DNA of 64,000 bases, taken from assembly GCA_040880025.1 (NCBI GenBank), contig JBBDJD010000010.1, positions 186,001-250,000 on the forward strand, read 5' to 3'. The position numbers and the translations under genes are program-made. The notes below the pieces were generated by a model, which searched no databases, was not told where the DNA came from, and worked only from the letters and a program-made list of their open reading frames with translations. Each line of letters begins with the position of its first letter. Position 1 is the stretch's first letter. This document shows positions 53,506-62,427 of the stretch, one piece after another. This DNA comes from RCIO01 sp040880025. Lineage in GTDB: Bacteria > Pseudomonadota > Alphaproteobacteria > Rhizobiales > Rhizobiaceae.

Positions 53506-55290
53506 ATGGCAATCGCCGCCGACAGCAAGAACCGGACCAGGGCAACGTCCCGGCGGTATAGTGCCGTGCGCGGCGTGATCGGCAAGTTCACGCTGCCGCT
53601 GCGCCGTCTGCTGGGGCACTATATCTTCTCCAGCCTGACGCGCCGGATCCTGTTCCTCAACCTGGCCGCACTCGGCGTTCTGGTGGTCGGTATCCTTTAC
53701 CTGAACCAGTTCAGGGACGGGCTGATCGACGCCCGCGTCGAAAGCCTGATGACACAGGGCGAGATCATCGCCGGTGCGATCGCGGCGTCGGCGACGGTCG
53801 AGACCGATTCCATCAGCATCGATCCCGAGCGGTTGCTCGAACTGCAGGCCGGCGAAAGCCTGCCGCCTGCCGGCGACCAGCTCGACAGCCTGGATTTTCC
53901 CATCAACCCCGAGCGCGTCGCGCCGGTGCTGCGGCGGCTGATCTCGCCAACCCGCACCCGCGCCCGCATCTACGACCGCGACGCCAATCTGCTGCTTGAT
54001 TCGCGCCATCTCTATTCACGCGGCCAGGTGCTCCGCTACGATCTGCCGCCGGTGGCCGAGGAAGAGCCGGATATGATCGACCGGATGCAGAAATTCGTCA
54101 CCGGTCTTTTCCGCCGTACCGATTTGCCGGTTTATTATGAACAGCCGGGAGGCAGCGGCGCTGCCTTCCCCGAGGTCATGAACGCCTTGGCGGGCGCGCC
54201 GTCCACCGTCGTTCGGGTGAGCGAAAAGGGCGAGATGATCGTCTCCGTGGCGGTCCCCGTCCAGCGCTTCAGGGCCGTGCTCGGCACGCTGCTTTTGTCG
54301 ACGCAGGGCGGCGATATCGACAAGATTGTCGCCGCTGAGCGCCGGGCGATCTTCAGGGTCTTCGGGGTGGCCGCAATTGTGACGGCAATTTTGTCGATGC
54401 TGCTGGCCTCGACCATCGCCAATCCGCTGCGCCGCCTCTCGGCCGCCGCCGTCCGGGTCAAGCGCGGGGTGAAAAGCCGCGAGGAAATCCCGGACTTTTC
54501 AGACCGGCAGGACGAGATCGGCAATCTTTCGGTCGCGCTGCGCGAAATGACCAACGCGCTCTATGCCCGCATCGAGGCGATCGAGAGCTTCGCCGCCGAT
54601 GTCAGCCACGAACTCAAGAACCCGCTCACCTCGCTGCGCAGCGCGGTAGAGACGTTGCCGGTCGCCAAGACCGAGGAAGCGCGCGCCAGGCTGCTCGCCG
54701 TCATCCAGCATGACGTGCGCCGGCTGGACCGCCTGATCACCGACATTTCCGACGCCTCGCGGCTGGATGCCGAACTGGCCAGGGTGGACGCAACAAGCCT
54801 CGATCTGAAGCAGTTTCTTACCGACGTCGTCGCCGTGTCGCATGAGCTGAACCGGAGCCACAAGCCGGTCGACATCGAGATCAAGGTCGAGAAGTTGCCG
54901 TCCGGAACCAAGGGCTACAAGGTCAATGGCCACGAATTGCGCCTCGGGCAGGTTGTGACCAACCTGATCGAGAACGCCCGTTCCTTCGTGCCCGCCGAAA
55001 ACGGCCGCATTGTCGTGCGGCTGTCGCGCACACCGCGCCGCGTGTGCATCGCGATCGAGGACAATGGCCCCGGCATTCGCCCCGATGCGCTCGAACGGAT
55101 TTTCGAGCGCTTTTACACCGACAGGCCGCAGGAGGATGCGTTCGGCCAGAATTCCGGCCTCGGTCTCTCGATCAGCCGTCAGATTATCGAGGCCCACGGT
55201 GGTACGCTGAAGGCGGAGAATATCGTCGGCGCGAAACCCGGCGACATTCGCGGCGCCCGCTTCGTCATCACATTGCCGTCCGAGTCCTGA
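53506..55290 (+). CDS. chvG: Sensor histidine kinase ChvG
   Basis: The 594-residue protein has two membrane segments around a large periplasmic domain (residues about 45-280), a HAMP domain (NPLRRLSAAAVRVKRG), and the H-box AADVSHELKNPLTSLRSAVE. The ATP-binding part has VVTNLIENARSF, AIEDNGPGI and FGQNSGLGLSISRQI. It signals to ChvI on envelope stress or acidity. In Sinorhizobium (as ExoS) it is inhibited by the periplasmic protein ExoR. Confidence 0.97.
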   Translation: MAIAADSKNRTRATSRRYSAVRGVIGKFTLPLRRLLGHYIFSSLTRRILFLNLAALGVLVVGILYLNQFRDGLIDARVESLMTQGEIIAGAIAASATVETDSISIDPERLLELQAGESLPPAGDQLDSLDFPINPERVAPVLRRLISPTRTRARIYDRDANLLLDSRHLYSRGQVLRYDLPPVAEEEPDMIDRMQKFVTGLFRRTDLPVYYEQPGGSGAAFPEVMNALAGAPSTVVRVSEKGEMIVSVAVPVQRFRAVLGTLLLSTQGGDIDKIVAAERRAIFRVFGVAAIVTAILSMLLASTIANPLRRLSAAAVRVKRGVKSREEIPDFSDRQDEIGNLSVALREMTNALYARIEAIESFAADVSHELKNPLTSLRSAVETLPVAKTEEARARLLAVIQHDVRRLDRLITDISDASRLDAELARVDATSLDLKQFLTDVVAVSHELNRSHKPVDIEIKVEKLPSGTKGYKVNGHELRLGQVVTNLIENARSFVPAENGRIVVRLSRTPRRVCIAIEDNGPGIRPDALERIFERFYTDRPQEDAFGQNSGLGLSISRQIIEAHGGTLKAENIVGAKPGDIRGARFVITLPSES

Positions 55291-55293
55291 CCG

Positions 55294-55746
55294 GTGCCGC
55301 CTGCCAACCTGCACGCATCCGCGCTTCTCATCGGCGATCGCGGCATCGTCGTGGCCGGACCGAGCGGGTCCGGCAAGACGGTGCTGTGCCTCGCCCTCCT
55401 GAACCATTGCCGCAACGCTGGCCTGTTTGCGCGGCTGGTTTCCGATGATCAGACCTATGTGATGCCGGCAGGCGGCCGGCTCATCGCGCGGGCCCCCGAA
55501 CCGATCGCCGGACTGATCGAGGTTCGAGGCTTGATGCCGACGCCGATCGGCGCGGTTGGGGAGATGATCGTCGACCGCATGGTGCGCCTGGTGCCAGCCG
55601 GCGAGGCTCCGCGTTTCAGCGAAGGCGAAACGGAACTGCTGGAAGGCCGCCCCGTGCCGTGCCTGCGTCTGCCTGAGCGCAACGCGCTTCAGGGTGCTTC
55701 GACGGTTGGCGCGTGGCTCGGTCTGGCGCCCTTCGCGACCGAATGA
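55294..55746 (+). CDS. hprK: HPr kinase/phosphorylase, short alphaproteobacterial form
   Basis: A GTG start yields 150 residues, only the C-terminal kinase domain of HprK. Walker A is VVAGPSGSGKTVLCLALL, and ARAPEPIAGLIEVRGLM carries the HprK signature. The N-terminal domain of Firmicute HprK is absent, as usual here. It phosphorylates HPr on Ser. It follows chvG by 3 bases, joining envelope sensing and the nitrogen/carbon PTS in one transcript. Confidence 0.93.
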   Translation: MPPANLHASALLIGDRGIVVAGPSGSGKTVLCLALLNHCRNAGLFARLVSDDQTYVMPAGGRLIARAPEPIAGLIEVRGLMPTPIGAVGEMIVDRMVRLVPAGEAPRFSEGETELLEGRPVPCLRLPERNALQGASTVGAWLGLAPFATE

Positions 55747-55910
55747 CGCGGAAAATTCCGCCTGGACATGCAAATATGACTTCAAGGTCGGCAAAATGGG
55801 GCTTGTAAACGCGAAAGCCACTGACAAGATAGCGCCCCTGCCGCAAGGCGCTGGGGCTGCGGTCGATTCTGGGGCAGGCTGAACGGACCCATGACGGGAG
55901 CCAAACACTG

Positions 55911-56312
55911 ATGATCGGTATCGTGCTCGTCACGCACGGTCGGCTTGCGGAAGAATTCAAGCACGCCGTGGAGCATGTCGTCGGGCCGCAGGAGAGCCTT
56001 GAGACCGTATCGATTGGCGCCGACGACGATATGGAAAAACGGCGTCAGGATATCCTCGACGCGATTGACAAGGCCGGTAGCGGCCATGGCGTCATCATCC
56101 TGACCGACATGTTCGGAGGCACACCCTCCAATCTCGCCATTTCCGTCATGCAGCCAGGCAGCGTCGAGGTGGTGGCCGGTGTCAACCTTCCCATGTTGAT
56201 CAAGCTGACCAGCGTTCGCCGCAACGACAATCTGCTGGCCGCACTGGATGAGGCGCAGGCGGCCGGCCGCAAATACATCAACGTTGCCAGTCAGGTTCTG
56301 GCCGCAAAGTGA
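55911..56312 (+). CDS. PTS EIIA component, mannose family
   Basis: The 133-residue protein begins MIGIVLVTHGRLAEEFKHA, with the phosphorylated His at residue 9. GHGVIILTDMFGGTPSNLAI matches EIIA-Man. There is no EIIB, EIIC or EIID nearby, so it cannot transport sugar and is a regulatory EIIA, as in other alphaproteobacteria. It starts 164 bases after hprK; this gap shows no gene. Confidence 0.95.
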   Translation: MIGIVLVTHGRLAEEFKHAVEHVVGPQESLETVSIGADDDMEKRRQDILDAIDKAGSGHGVIILTDMFGGTPSNLAISVMQPGSVEVVAGVNLPMLIKLTSVRRNDNLLAALDEAQAAGRKYINVASQVLAAK

Positions 56313-56611
56313 CGGCTGCCAACATGCCGGGAAAGCTCAAACCTCGTACCCGGCGCATGGCGATCGTCAACAAGCGCGGCCTGCACGCCCGCGCTTCGGC
56401 CCGCTTCGTGGAAACCGTCGCCAGCTTCGATGCCGCGATAGAGGTCGAGAAAGACGGGATCACGGTTGGCGGGACATCAATCATGGGGTTGATGATGCTC
56501 GCCGCAAGCCCCGGCTGCTTGATTACAGTGCATGCCAGCGGCAGCGAGGCCGAGGCCGCGCTCGAGGCGCTGGACAAGCTGGTGTCGGCGGGTTTCGGCG
56601 AGGAAAGCTGA
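56309..56611 (+). CDS. Phosphocarrier protein HPr
   Basis: The GTG at 56309 overlaps the EIIA stop (GTGA) and gives 100 residues; an ATG at 56324 gives 95. NKRGLHARASARF has the active His and GGTSIMGLMMLAASPGC the regulatory Ser region that HprK targets. It passes phosphate from enzyme I (PtsP, not in this window) to EIIA. Together they form a signalling PTS that may tie metabolism to ChvG/ChvI. Confidence 0.95.
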   Translation: MTAANMPGKLKPRTRRMAIVNKRGLHARASARFVETVASFDAAIEVEKDGITVGGTSIMGLMMLAASPGCLITVHASGSEAEAALEALDKLVSAGFGEES

Positions 56612-56637
56612 GCAGTCGGCCCGGTGCGCATAGCCGT

Positions 56638-56653
56638 ATAAAGATTTCTTTAT
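56638..56653. promoter_or_regulatory. Palindromic operator upstream of ahcY (SahR/SamR-like)
   Basis: ATAAAGATTTCTTTAT has perfect 7-base arms (ATAAAGA and TCTTTAT) around two bases. It lies 111 bases upstream of the ahcY start in the 153-base gap after HPr. The form matches operators proposed for ArsR-family SAM/SAH-responsive regulators upstream of methionine-cycle genes in proteobacteria. No such regulator is encoded here. Confidence 0.6.
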
Positions 56654-56764
56654 GTCCTATTGTAGCCCGACTGGCGATCTGCTAGGCAGGCCGCACCTTT
56701 CGTCCGCGCGCGCCATGGCCGCCTGAGCGGACGCAATTTTCATTCAACATTGCGGAGCAATTAC

Positions 56765-58165
56765 ATGCTGGCAGCCAACGATTATGTAGTCGCGGATATC
56801 GGTCTTGCGGACTGGGGCCGTAAGGAAATCGACATCGCCGAGACCGAAATGCCCGGCCTGATGGCCAGTCGCGAGGAATTCGGCGATGCCAAGCCGCTCA
56901 AGGGCGCTCGCATTACCGGCTCCCTCCACATGACCATCCAGACGGCGGTTCTCATCGAAACGCTCAAGGCGCTGGGTGCGGACGTGCGCTGGGCGTCCTG
57001 CAACATCTTCTCCACGCAGGACCACGCCGCCGCGGCAATCGCGGCAACCGGAACCGCGGTCTTCGCAGTAAAGGGCGAAACCCTCGAGGAATACTGGACC
57101 TACACCGACAATATCTTCCAGTGGCCGGACGGCGAACCGTCCAACATGATCCTCGACGATGGCGGCGACGCCACGATGTACATTCTCATCGGCGCCCGCG
57201 CCGAAGCCGGCGAGGACGTATTGTCCAAGCCGGGCAACGAGGAGGAGGAAATCCTCTTCGCACAGATCAAGAAGCGCATGGGCGAAACCCCCGGCTTCTT
57301 CACCAAGACGCGCGACGCGATCCGCGGCGTCAGCGAGGAGACAACGACCGGCGTCAACCGGCTCTATCAGTTGCAGAAGAAGGGCTTGCTGCCCTTCCCG
57401 GCGATCAACGTCAACGATAGCGTCACCAAGTCGAAATTCGACAACAAGTATGGCTGCAAGGAATCGCTGGTAGACGGCATCCGCCGCGCCACCGACGTCA
57501 TGATGGCAGGCAAGGTCGCCGTCGTGTGCGGGTACGGTGATGTCGGCAAGGGTTCCGCCGCTTCGTTGAGCGGCGCCGGCGCCCGCGTGCGCGTTACCGA
57601 GGTTGATCCGATCTGCGCGTTGCAGGCCGCAATGGACGGCTATGAGGTCATGACGCTCGAAGACGCCGCGCCCACGGCCGACATCGTGATCACCACGACC
57701 GGCAACAAGGACGTCATCACCCTCGATCACATGCGCAAGATGAAGGACATGGCCATCGTCGGCAATATCGGCCACTTCGACAACGAAATTCAGATCGCGG
57801 CGCTTCGCAACCTGAAATGGACCAACATCAAGCCGCAGGTCGACATGATCGAGTTCCCCGGCGGCAACCGCATGATCCTGCTGTCGGAGGGCCGTCTGCT
57901 CAATCTCGGCAACGCCACAGGACATCCAAGCTTCGTCATGTCGGCGTCCTTCACCAACCAGGTGCTGGCGCAGATCGAATTGTGGACCAAGTCCAACCAG
58001 TACGACAACGCGGTTCATGTCCTGCCCAAACATCTGGACGAGAAGGTCGCAAGGCTTCACCTCGACAAGCTCGGCGCGCGGCTCACCACCCTGTCGGACG
58101 AGCAGGCCAGCTATATCGGCGTCACGCCGAACGGGCCGTTCAAGCCCGATCACTACCGCTACTGA
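56765..58165 (+). CDS. ahcY: S-adenosylhomocysteinase
   Basis: The ATG at 56765 gives 466 residues. SLHMTIQTAVLIETLKALGADVRW starts the substrate domain and SCNIFSTQDHAAAAIA follows. NAD binding is by VVCGYGDVGKGSAASLSGAGARV. The C-terminus FKPDHYRY carries the conserved Lys and Tyr that reach the neighbouring subunit. It splits SAH to homocysteine and adenosine. An extra 40-residue insertion between residues about 130 and 180 is the usual bacterial form. Confidence 0.98.
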   Translation: MLAANDYVVADIGLADWGRKEIDIAETEMPGLMASREEFGDAKPLKGARITGSLHMTIQTAVLIETLKALGADVRWASCNIFSTQDHAAAAIAATGTAVFAVKGETLEEYWTYTDNIFQWPDGEPSNMILDDGGDATMYILIGARAEAGEDVLSKPGNEEEEILFAQIKKRMGETPGFFTKTRDAIRGVSEETTTGVNRLYQLQKKGLLPFPAINVNDSVTKSKFDNKYGCKESLVDGIRRATDVMMAGKVAVVCGYGDVGKGSAASLSGAGARVRVTEVDPICALQAAMDGYEVMTLEDAAPTADIVITTTGNKDVITLDHMRKMKDMAIVGNIGHFDNEIQIAALRNLKWTNIKPQVDMIEFPGGNRMILLSEGRLLNLGNATGHPSFVMSASFTNQVLAQIELWTKSNQYDNAVHVLPKHLDEKVARLHLDKLGARLTTLSDEQASYIGVTPNGPFKPDHYRY

Positions 58166-58187
58166 TCGCTTCACAAACTGAATTCAG

Positions 58188-58216
58188 CCGGGCGGCCGCT
58201 GGCCGCCCGGTTTTTT
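58188..58216 (+). terminator. Rho-independent terminator after ahcY
   Basis: A perfect 10-bp GC stem, CCGGGCGGCC (58188-58197) and GGCCGCCCGG (58201-58210), with a 3-base loop, is followed by six T (58211-58216). It lies 22 bases after the ahcY stop and is the strongest intrinsic terminator in the window. Confidence 0.93.
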
Positions 58217-58317
58217 GTTGCCCCTTCTTCACCCCGAATCCCCTTAAAGGTACATTGGCGTGATTCGCGACGTCTCCAGGACAGGTTCGACAGAAGAGAG
58301 ATGCGCAGCGGGCGGTC

Positions 58318-60909
58318 TTGGCATTCAGGCGGCGGAAGAGGAACAGGACATTGCCAGGGGAAACCCCGCCACGGGCGGGAAGCGCTGCCTGCAGCGGCGC
58401 GGATGATTCCGGCCAACGGAATTCCGGAGCTCTGATCGGCGGCCGATGCGCGCTGACGCGCGCGGCATCGGCGCTATCCGGGTGCACGGCAATGCTGCAT
58501 CCAGTGCACGCATGGGCCCAGGAGGATCTGGGGTTGCTGTCCTTCGGCAATCTCTCCATGGGAACCCTGGAGGTCATTCAGCTCGCGGTTTTTCTCGGCA
58601 TTACCGGCACCGCCATGCTGTCGGCGATCTGGCTGATCCGCGAGCGCACGCGCACCGCCGATGAAAATCTCGAGCTTCGCGAGAGACTGGCCGAGACCGG
58701 GACCGCGCTGCAGCGCGCCGAATCCCTTCTCAACCTCAACGACCAGCGGGTGGTGGTCTGGATGAACGACAGCCGCAAGCCGGATGTCGTCGGCTCGTTG
58801 CCGCCTGAAACGGGCGCGCCCGCCGAACGTGGAGCGTTTCTCGCGTTCGGGCGCTGGCTCGCACCGCAGTCGGCGGCCGATCTGGAACGAGCGTGGACGG
58901 CGTTGCGCGGGCACGATGCGGCCTTCGACCTCGTGGTGGAAACACATAGCGGTTCGCTGCTGGAAGCGCAGGGGCGGCGCTCAGCGGTCAGCAAGGTGCT
59001 GCGTGTTGCTTCACTGTCGGGCGCCCGCGAAGACCATGCGCGGCTGCGCCTTGAACACCAGTTCGTTTCCAACGAGCGCGAGATGCTGCTCGGTCTGGCC
59101 AATGCGCTTGCCATGCCGCTGTGGATGCGCCGCCGGGACGGCACGTTGCGTTGGGTCAACCATGCCTATGCGGCGGCCGTCGAGGCCGCCTCGCCAGAGG
59201 CTGCGGTCGAGGAGAGCAAGGAATTTCTGGGCACGCCGGCGCGCGAGGCCATCGCCCGGCAGCAGAAGGTAGACGCCGCTTTCGCGCAGAAACTCTCAAC
59301 AGTCGTTGGTGGCGATCGCCGCGTCTACGCCGTCACCGACCATGCGACGTCCGAGGGCTCGGCCGGCATCGCCGTCGATGTCAGCGATACCGAGAGTGTG
59401 CGCGAGCAATATGAACGCATGGCGCGAAGCCACGCCGACACGCTCGACCAGCTCAACACGGCAATTGCGATTTTCGATTCCGACCGCAAGCTTCGCTTCT
59501 TCAACCAGGCGTTTCAGAAGCTGTGGGAACTCGACATCGGCTTCCTGGAAAGCGCGCCCGAACACGCTCTGGTGCTCGACAGGCTTCGCAGCGAAGGCAA
59601 GCTCGCCGAACAGCCGGAGTGGCGGCGCTGGAAGGAAAACCTGCTCGAAGCCTATCGCGCGGTCGACTCGCAGGAACACTGGTGGCACCTGCCCGACGGA
59701 CGCACGGTTCGCGTTGTCGCCAATCCGCAGGCCAATGGCGGCGTAACCTGGATCTTCGAGAACCTGACCGAAAAGATCGATCTGGAAAGCCGTTACAAGA
59801 CCGCCGTGCGTGTTCAGGGCGAAACGCTGGATAATCTGGCCGAGGGTGTGGCGGTATTCGGGTCGGACGGGCTGGTCCGGCTGTCGAACCCGGCCTTCGC
59901 GAAATTGTGGGGGCTGGAACCTGCCGAGGCGGAACCCGGCGTCCACATATCCAGGATTCGCGATCTCTGCGCGGACCGGGTGAAGGAAAGCCCGTGGGGC
60001 GAGTTCGTTGCCGCCGCCACGGGATTCGACGACGAGCGCCGCGACAAGCAGGATCAGGTGGAACTGGTGAACGGCGCCGTTCTCCGCTACGCCATCATTC
60101 ATCTGCCCAACGGGCAGGCGATGCTCACCTTCGTGGATGTGACCGACAGCGTGAATGTCGAGCGCGCGCTGAAGGACAAGAACGAGGCCCTGCAGCGCGC
60201 CGACCAGCTCAAGAACGACTTCGTCCAGCACGTTTCCTACGAACTGCGCTCCCCTTTGACCAATATCAGCGGCTTCGCCGAGCTGCTGGCGATGGAGACG
60301 GCCGGCCCGCTCAATCAGCGCCAGCGCGAATATGTCGATCACATAGGTTCGTCGTCGACAGTGCTGCACACGATCATCAACGACATTCTCGACCTCGCCA
60401 CGGTCGATGCGGGCATCATGGAGCTGGAGATCGGCGAGGTGCCGGTGAGCCGCGTGGTCGACGATGTGGCCGAGGCGGTTGGCGAACGGCTGCGCGAGCA
60501 TGGCATCAGCCTTCAGATCGAAAGGGCCGGCGCGCCGGAATTTTTCCACGCCGACGAGCAGCGCGTCCGCCAGGTTCTGTTCAATCTGCTCTCCAACGCC
60601 GCCAATTTCGCGCCGGAGGGCAGCACGATTCGGCTCGCGGCGCGTGGTCTGGACGGAGGCATCGAGTTTTCCGTCCACGACGACGGGCCGGGCATGCCCG
60701 AAGAGGTGCTGGAATCGGTATTCAAGCGTTTCGAGCCGCGGCCCAGGCGTGGCCGGCGGCGTGGCGCCGGGCTCGGTCTGTCCATCGTCAAGGGATTCGT
60801 TGAATTGCATGGCGGCAGCGTCGAGATCGAGACCGGAGCAGGCAAGGGAACGACGGTCATCTGCCGGTTTCCCGCCGCGCCCGAAGGCATTCGCGCTGCC
60901 GCGGAGTAG
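58318..60909 (+). CDS. divL: DivL-type sensor kinase homologue (Tyr replaces the phospho-His)
   Basis: Up to 863 residues. The start is uncertain: TTG at 58318, TTG at 58351 (after AGAGGA) or ATG at 58492. One membrane segment (VIQLAVFLGITGTAMLSAIWLI) is followed by PAS-like domains. The dimerisation box reads FVQHVSYELRSPLTNISGF, with Tyr641 where kinases have His. The ATP-binding part keeps VLFNLLSNAANFAPEG, HDDGPGMPEEV and GAGLGLSIVKGF. Caulobacter DivL has the same His-to-Tyr change and steers CckA-CtrA through DivK. Confidence 0.9.
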   Translation: MAFRRRKRNRTLPGETPPRAGSAACSGADDSGQRNSGALIGGRCALTRAASALSGCTAMLHPVHAWAQEDLGLLSFGNLSMGTLEVIQLAVFLGITGTAMLSAIWLIRERTRTADENLELRERLAETGTALQRAESLLNLNDQRVVVWMNDSRKPDVVGSLPPETGAPAERGAFLAFGRWLAPQSAADLERAWTALRGHDAAFDLVVETHSGSLLEAQGRRSAVSKVLRVASLSGAREDHARLRLEHQFVSNEREMLLGLANALAMPLWMRRRDGTLRWVNHAYAAAVEAASPEAAVEESKEFLGTPAREAIARQQKVDAAFAQKLSTVVGGDRRVYAVTDHATSEGSAGIAVDVSDTESVREQYERMARSHADTLDQLNTAIAIFDSDRKLRFFNQAFQKLWELDIGFLESAPEHALVLDRLRSEGKLAEQPEWRRWKENLLEAYRAVDSQEHWWHLPDGRTVRVVANPQANGGVTWIFENLTEKIDLESRYKTAVRVQGETLDNLAEGVAVFGSDGLVRLSNPAFAKLWGLEPAEAEPGVHISRIRDLCADRVKESPWGEFVAAATGFDDERRDKQDQVELVNGAVLRYAIIHLPNGQAMLTFVDVTDSVNVERALKDKNEALQRADQLKNDFVQHVSYELRSPLTNISGFAELLAMETAGPLNQRQREYVDHIGSSSTVLHTIINDILDLATVDAGIMELEIGEVPVSRVVDDVAEAVGERLREHGISLQIERAGAPEFFHADEQRVRQVLFNLLSNAANFAPEGSTIRLAARGLDGGIEFSVHDDGPGMPEEVLESVFKRFEPRPRRGRRRGAGLGLSIVKGFVELHGGSVEIETGAGKGTTVICRFPAAPEGIRAAAE

Positions 60910-60915
60910 CCTCTC

Positions 60916-62427
60916 ATGACCGAAAGCCGTTTCGGGCGGTTCCTCGCCGACGAGCAGGCCACTGCGCTGCTGGGAAACGATCTTGCGGCAGCTTTGCGGC
61001 CCGGCGACGTGGTTGCGCTGATTGGAGATCTGGGCGCCGGCAAGACGACCCTGGCCCGGGCTGTCATCCGTTCGCTGGCCGGCGATCCGGCGCTCGAAGT
61101 GCCGAGCCCGACCTTCACGATCGTGCAGACCTATGATGCCCGCGTCCCGGTCGCGCATTTCGACCTTTACCGCTTGTCCTCCCCTCAGGAACTGGAAGAG
61201 CTCGGTTTCGACGAGGCGGTCGCCGGCGGCATTGTCCTTGTCGAGTGGCCTGACCGCGCTGGAGAACGCCTGCCTGCCGGCGCCATCCACGTCGAACTCG
61301 CCGAACAAGACGATGGCCGGGCGGCCGGCATGACCGCAAGCGATTCTGTAGTGGATCGCCTGCAGCGGTCTCTCCACATTCGCGAATTCCTGCAGGCCGC
61401 CGGACAGGGGCGCGCATGGCGCGAACACCTGACGGGCGATGCCTCGACGCGGTCTTACGAGACGCTGGCGCTGGCCGCTCTGCCGATCCGTATCCTGATG
61501 GACGCCCCGCGCCAGCCCGATGGTCCGCCGATCCGCGACGGAAAGCCTTACAGCCAGATCGCGAAATTGTCGGAATCGGTCGCGCCCTTCGTGGCGGTCG
61601 CCAGCGCGCTGAAGAATGCCGGATTCGCTGCCCCGGAAATCCACGCAGCCGACCTTGAACGCGGGCTGCTGATCATCGAGCATCTCGGCGCGACGGGAAT
61701 TCTGGCCGCCGACGGCACACCCGTCCCAGAACGCTATATTGCGGCGGCGGAATTGCTGGCTGATCTGCACGCGATTGAGTGGCCGCGCACCTTGCCTGTC
61801 GCGCCGGGGATCGATCACTATCTGCCGGACTATGATCGCGAGGCCATGCTGATCGAGATTTCCCTGATGCTCGACTGGTACCTGCCGGCGGAAGACGGTC
61901 GCAAACTCGCCGAAGACGAGCGGAAAAGCCTGCTCGAAGCCTGGAACGTGGTGCTTGACCGGCTGGATAGCGGTGAAAAATCGATCGTGCTGCGCGATTT
62001 CCATTCGCCCAACCTGATCTGGCGGGCCGACAGGGCGGGCAATGACCGCCTTGGCCTGATCGACTTTCAGGACGCTGTCTACGGGCCTTCGGCCTACGAC
62101 GTCGCTTCACTGGCGATGGATGCCCGCGTTACCATCCCGCCCGATCTGGAGGCAGCGATTGTCGATGCGTATGCATCAGCGCGTCGGCAACGCGGCGCAT
62201 TCGACCGCGCGGCGTTCGAAGAGGCTTATGCGATCATGGCAGCGCAGCGCAACGCCAAGATCCTCGGCATATTCGTTCGCCTCGACCGCCGCGACGGCAA
62301 GCCCGCCTATCTGCGCCACCTGCAGCGTATTCGTGACTATTTTTCCCGCTCGCTCGCCCATCCTGCTCTCGGCCCGCTCAGAGACGCGCTGGACGCGGCC
62401 GGACTCGGTGGAGCTCTTCGCCCATGA
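60916..62427 (+). CDS. Fusion of TsaE and a MurNAc/GlcNAc kinase-like (AmgK) domain
   Basis: The 503-residue protein has an N-terminal TsaE domain, about residues 1-155. It shows Walker A GDLGAGKTTLARAV, VPSPTFTIVQTYDAR and the acidic FDEAVAGGIVLVEWPD. TsaE is the ATPase needed for t6A37 tRNA modification. From about residue 160 an APH-fold kinase follows, with the catalytic loop VLRDFHSPNLIWR and metal motif GLIDFQDAVYGPSAYDVASL as in AmgK. AmgK phosphorylates MurNAc and GlcNAc at C1. The gene for MurU directly follows (ATGA overlap). Confidence 0.93.
   Translation: MTESRFGRFLADEQATALLGNDLAAALRPGDVVALIGDLGAGKTTLARAVIRSLAGDPALEVPSPTFTIVQTYDARVPVAHFDLYRLSSPQELEELGFDEAVAGGIVLVEWPDRAGERLPAGAIHVELAEQDDGRAAGMTASDSVVDRLQRSLHIREFLQAAGQGRAWREHLTGDASTRSYETLALAALPIRILMDAPRQPDGPPIRDGKPYSQIAKLSESVAPFVAVASALKNAGFAAPEIHAADLERGLLIIEHLGATGILAADGTPVPERYIAAAELLADLHAIEWPRTLPVAPGIDHYLPDYDREAMLIEISLMLDWYLPAEDGRKLAEDERKSLLEAWNVVLDRLDSGEKSIVLRDFHSPNLIWRADRAGNDRLGLIDFQDAVYGPSAYDVASLAMDARVTIPPDLEAAIVDAYASARRQRGAFDRAAFEEAYAIMAAQRNAKILGIFVRLDRRDGKPAYLRHLQRIRDYFSRSLAHPALGPLRDALDAAGLGGALRP

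Noticed and set aside
56612..56764. A SAM or SAH riboswitch in the ahcY leader
   Set aside because: I could not draw a conserved riboswitch fold. The palindrome explains the visible structure better as a protein operator.
56744..58174. A 476-codon minus-strand frame opposite ahcY
   Set aside because: It is exactly antisense to ahcY, whose motifs are unambiguous.
59296..62004. A 902-codon open frame on the minus strand across divL and the tsaE/amgK gene
   Set aside because: It is antisense to two well-recognised proteins, has no family resemblance, and long antisense frames are normal in GC-rich DNA with codon-position bias.
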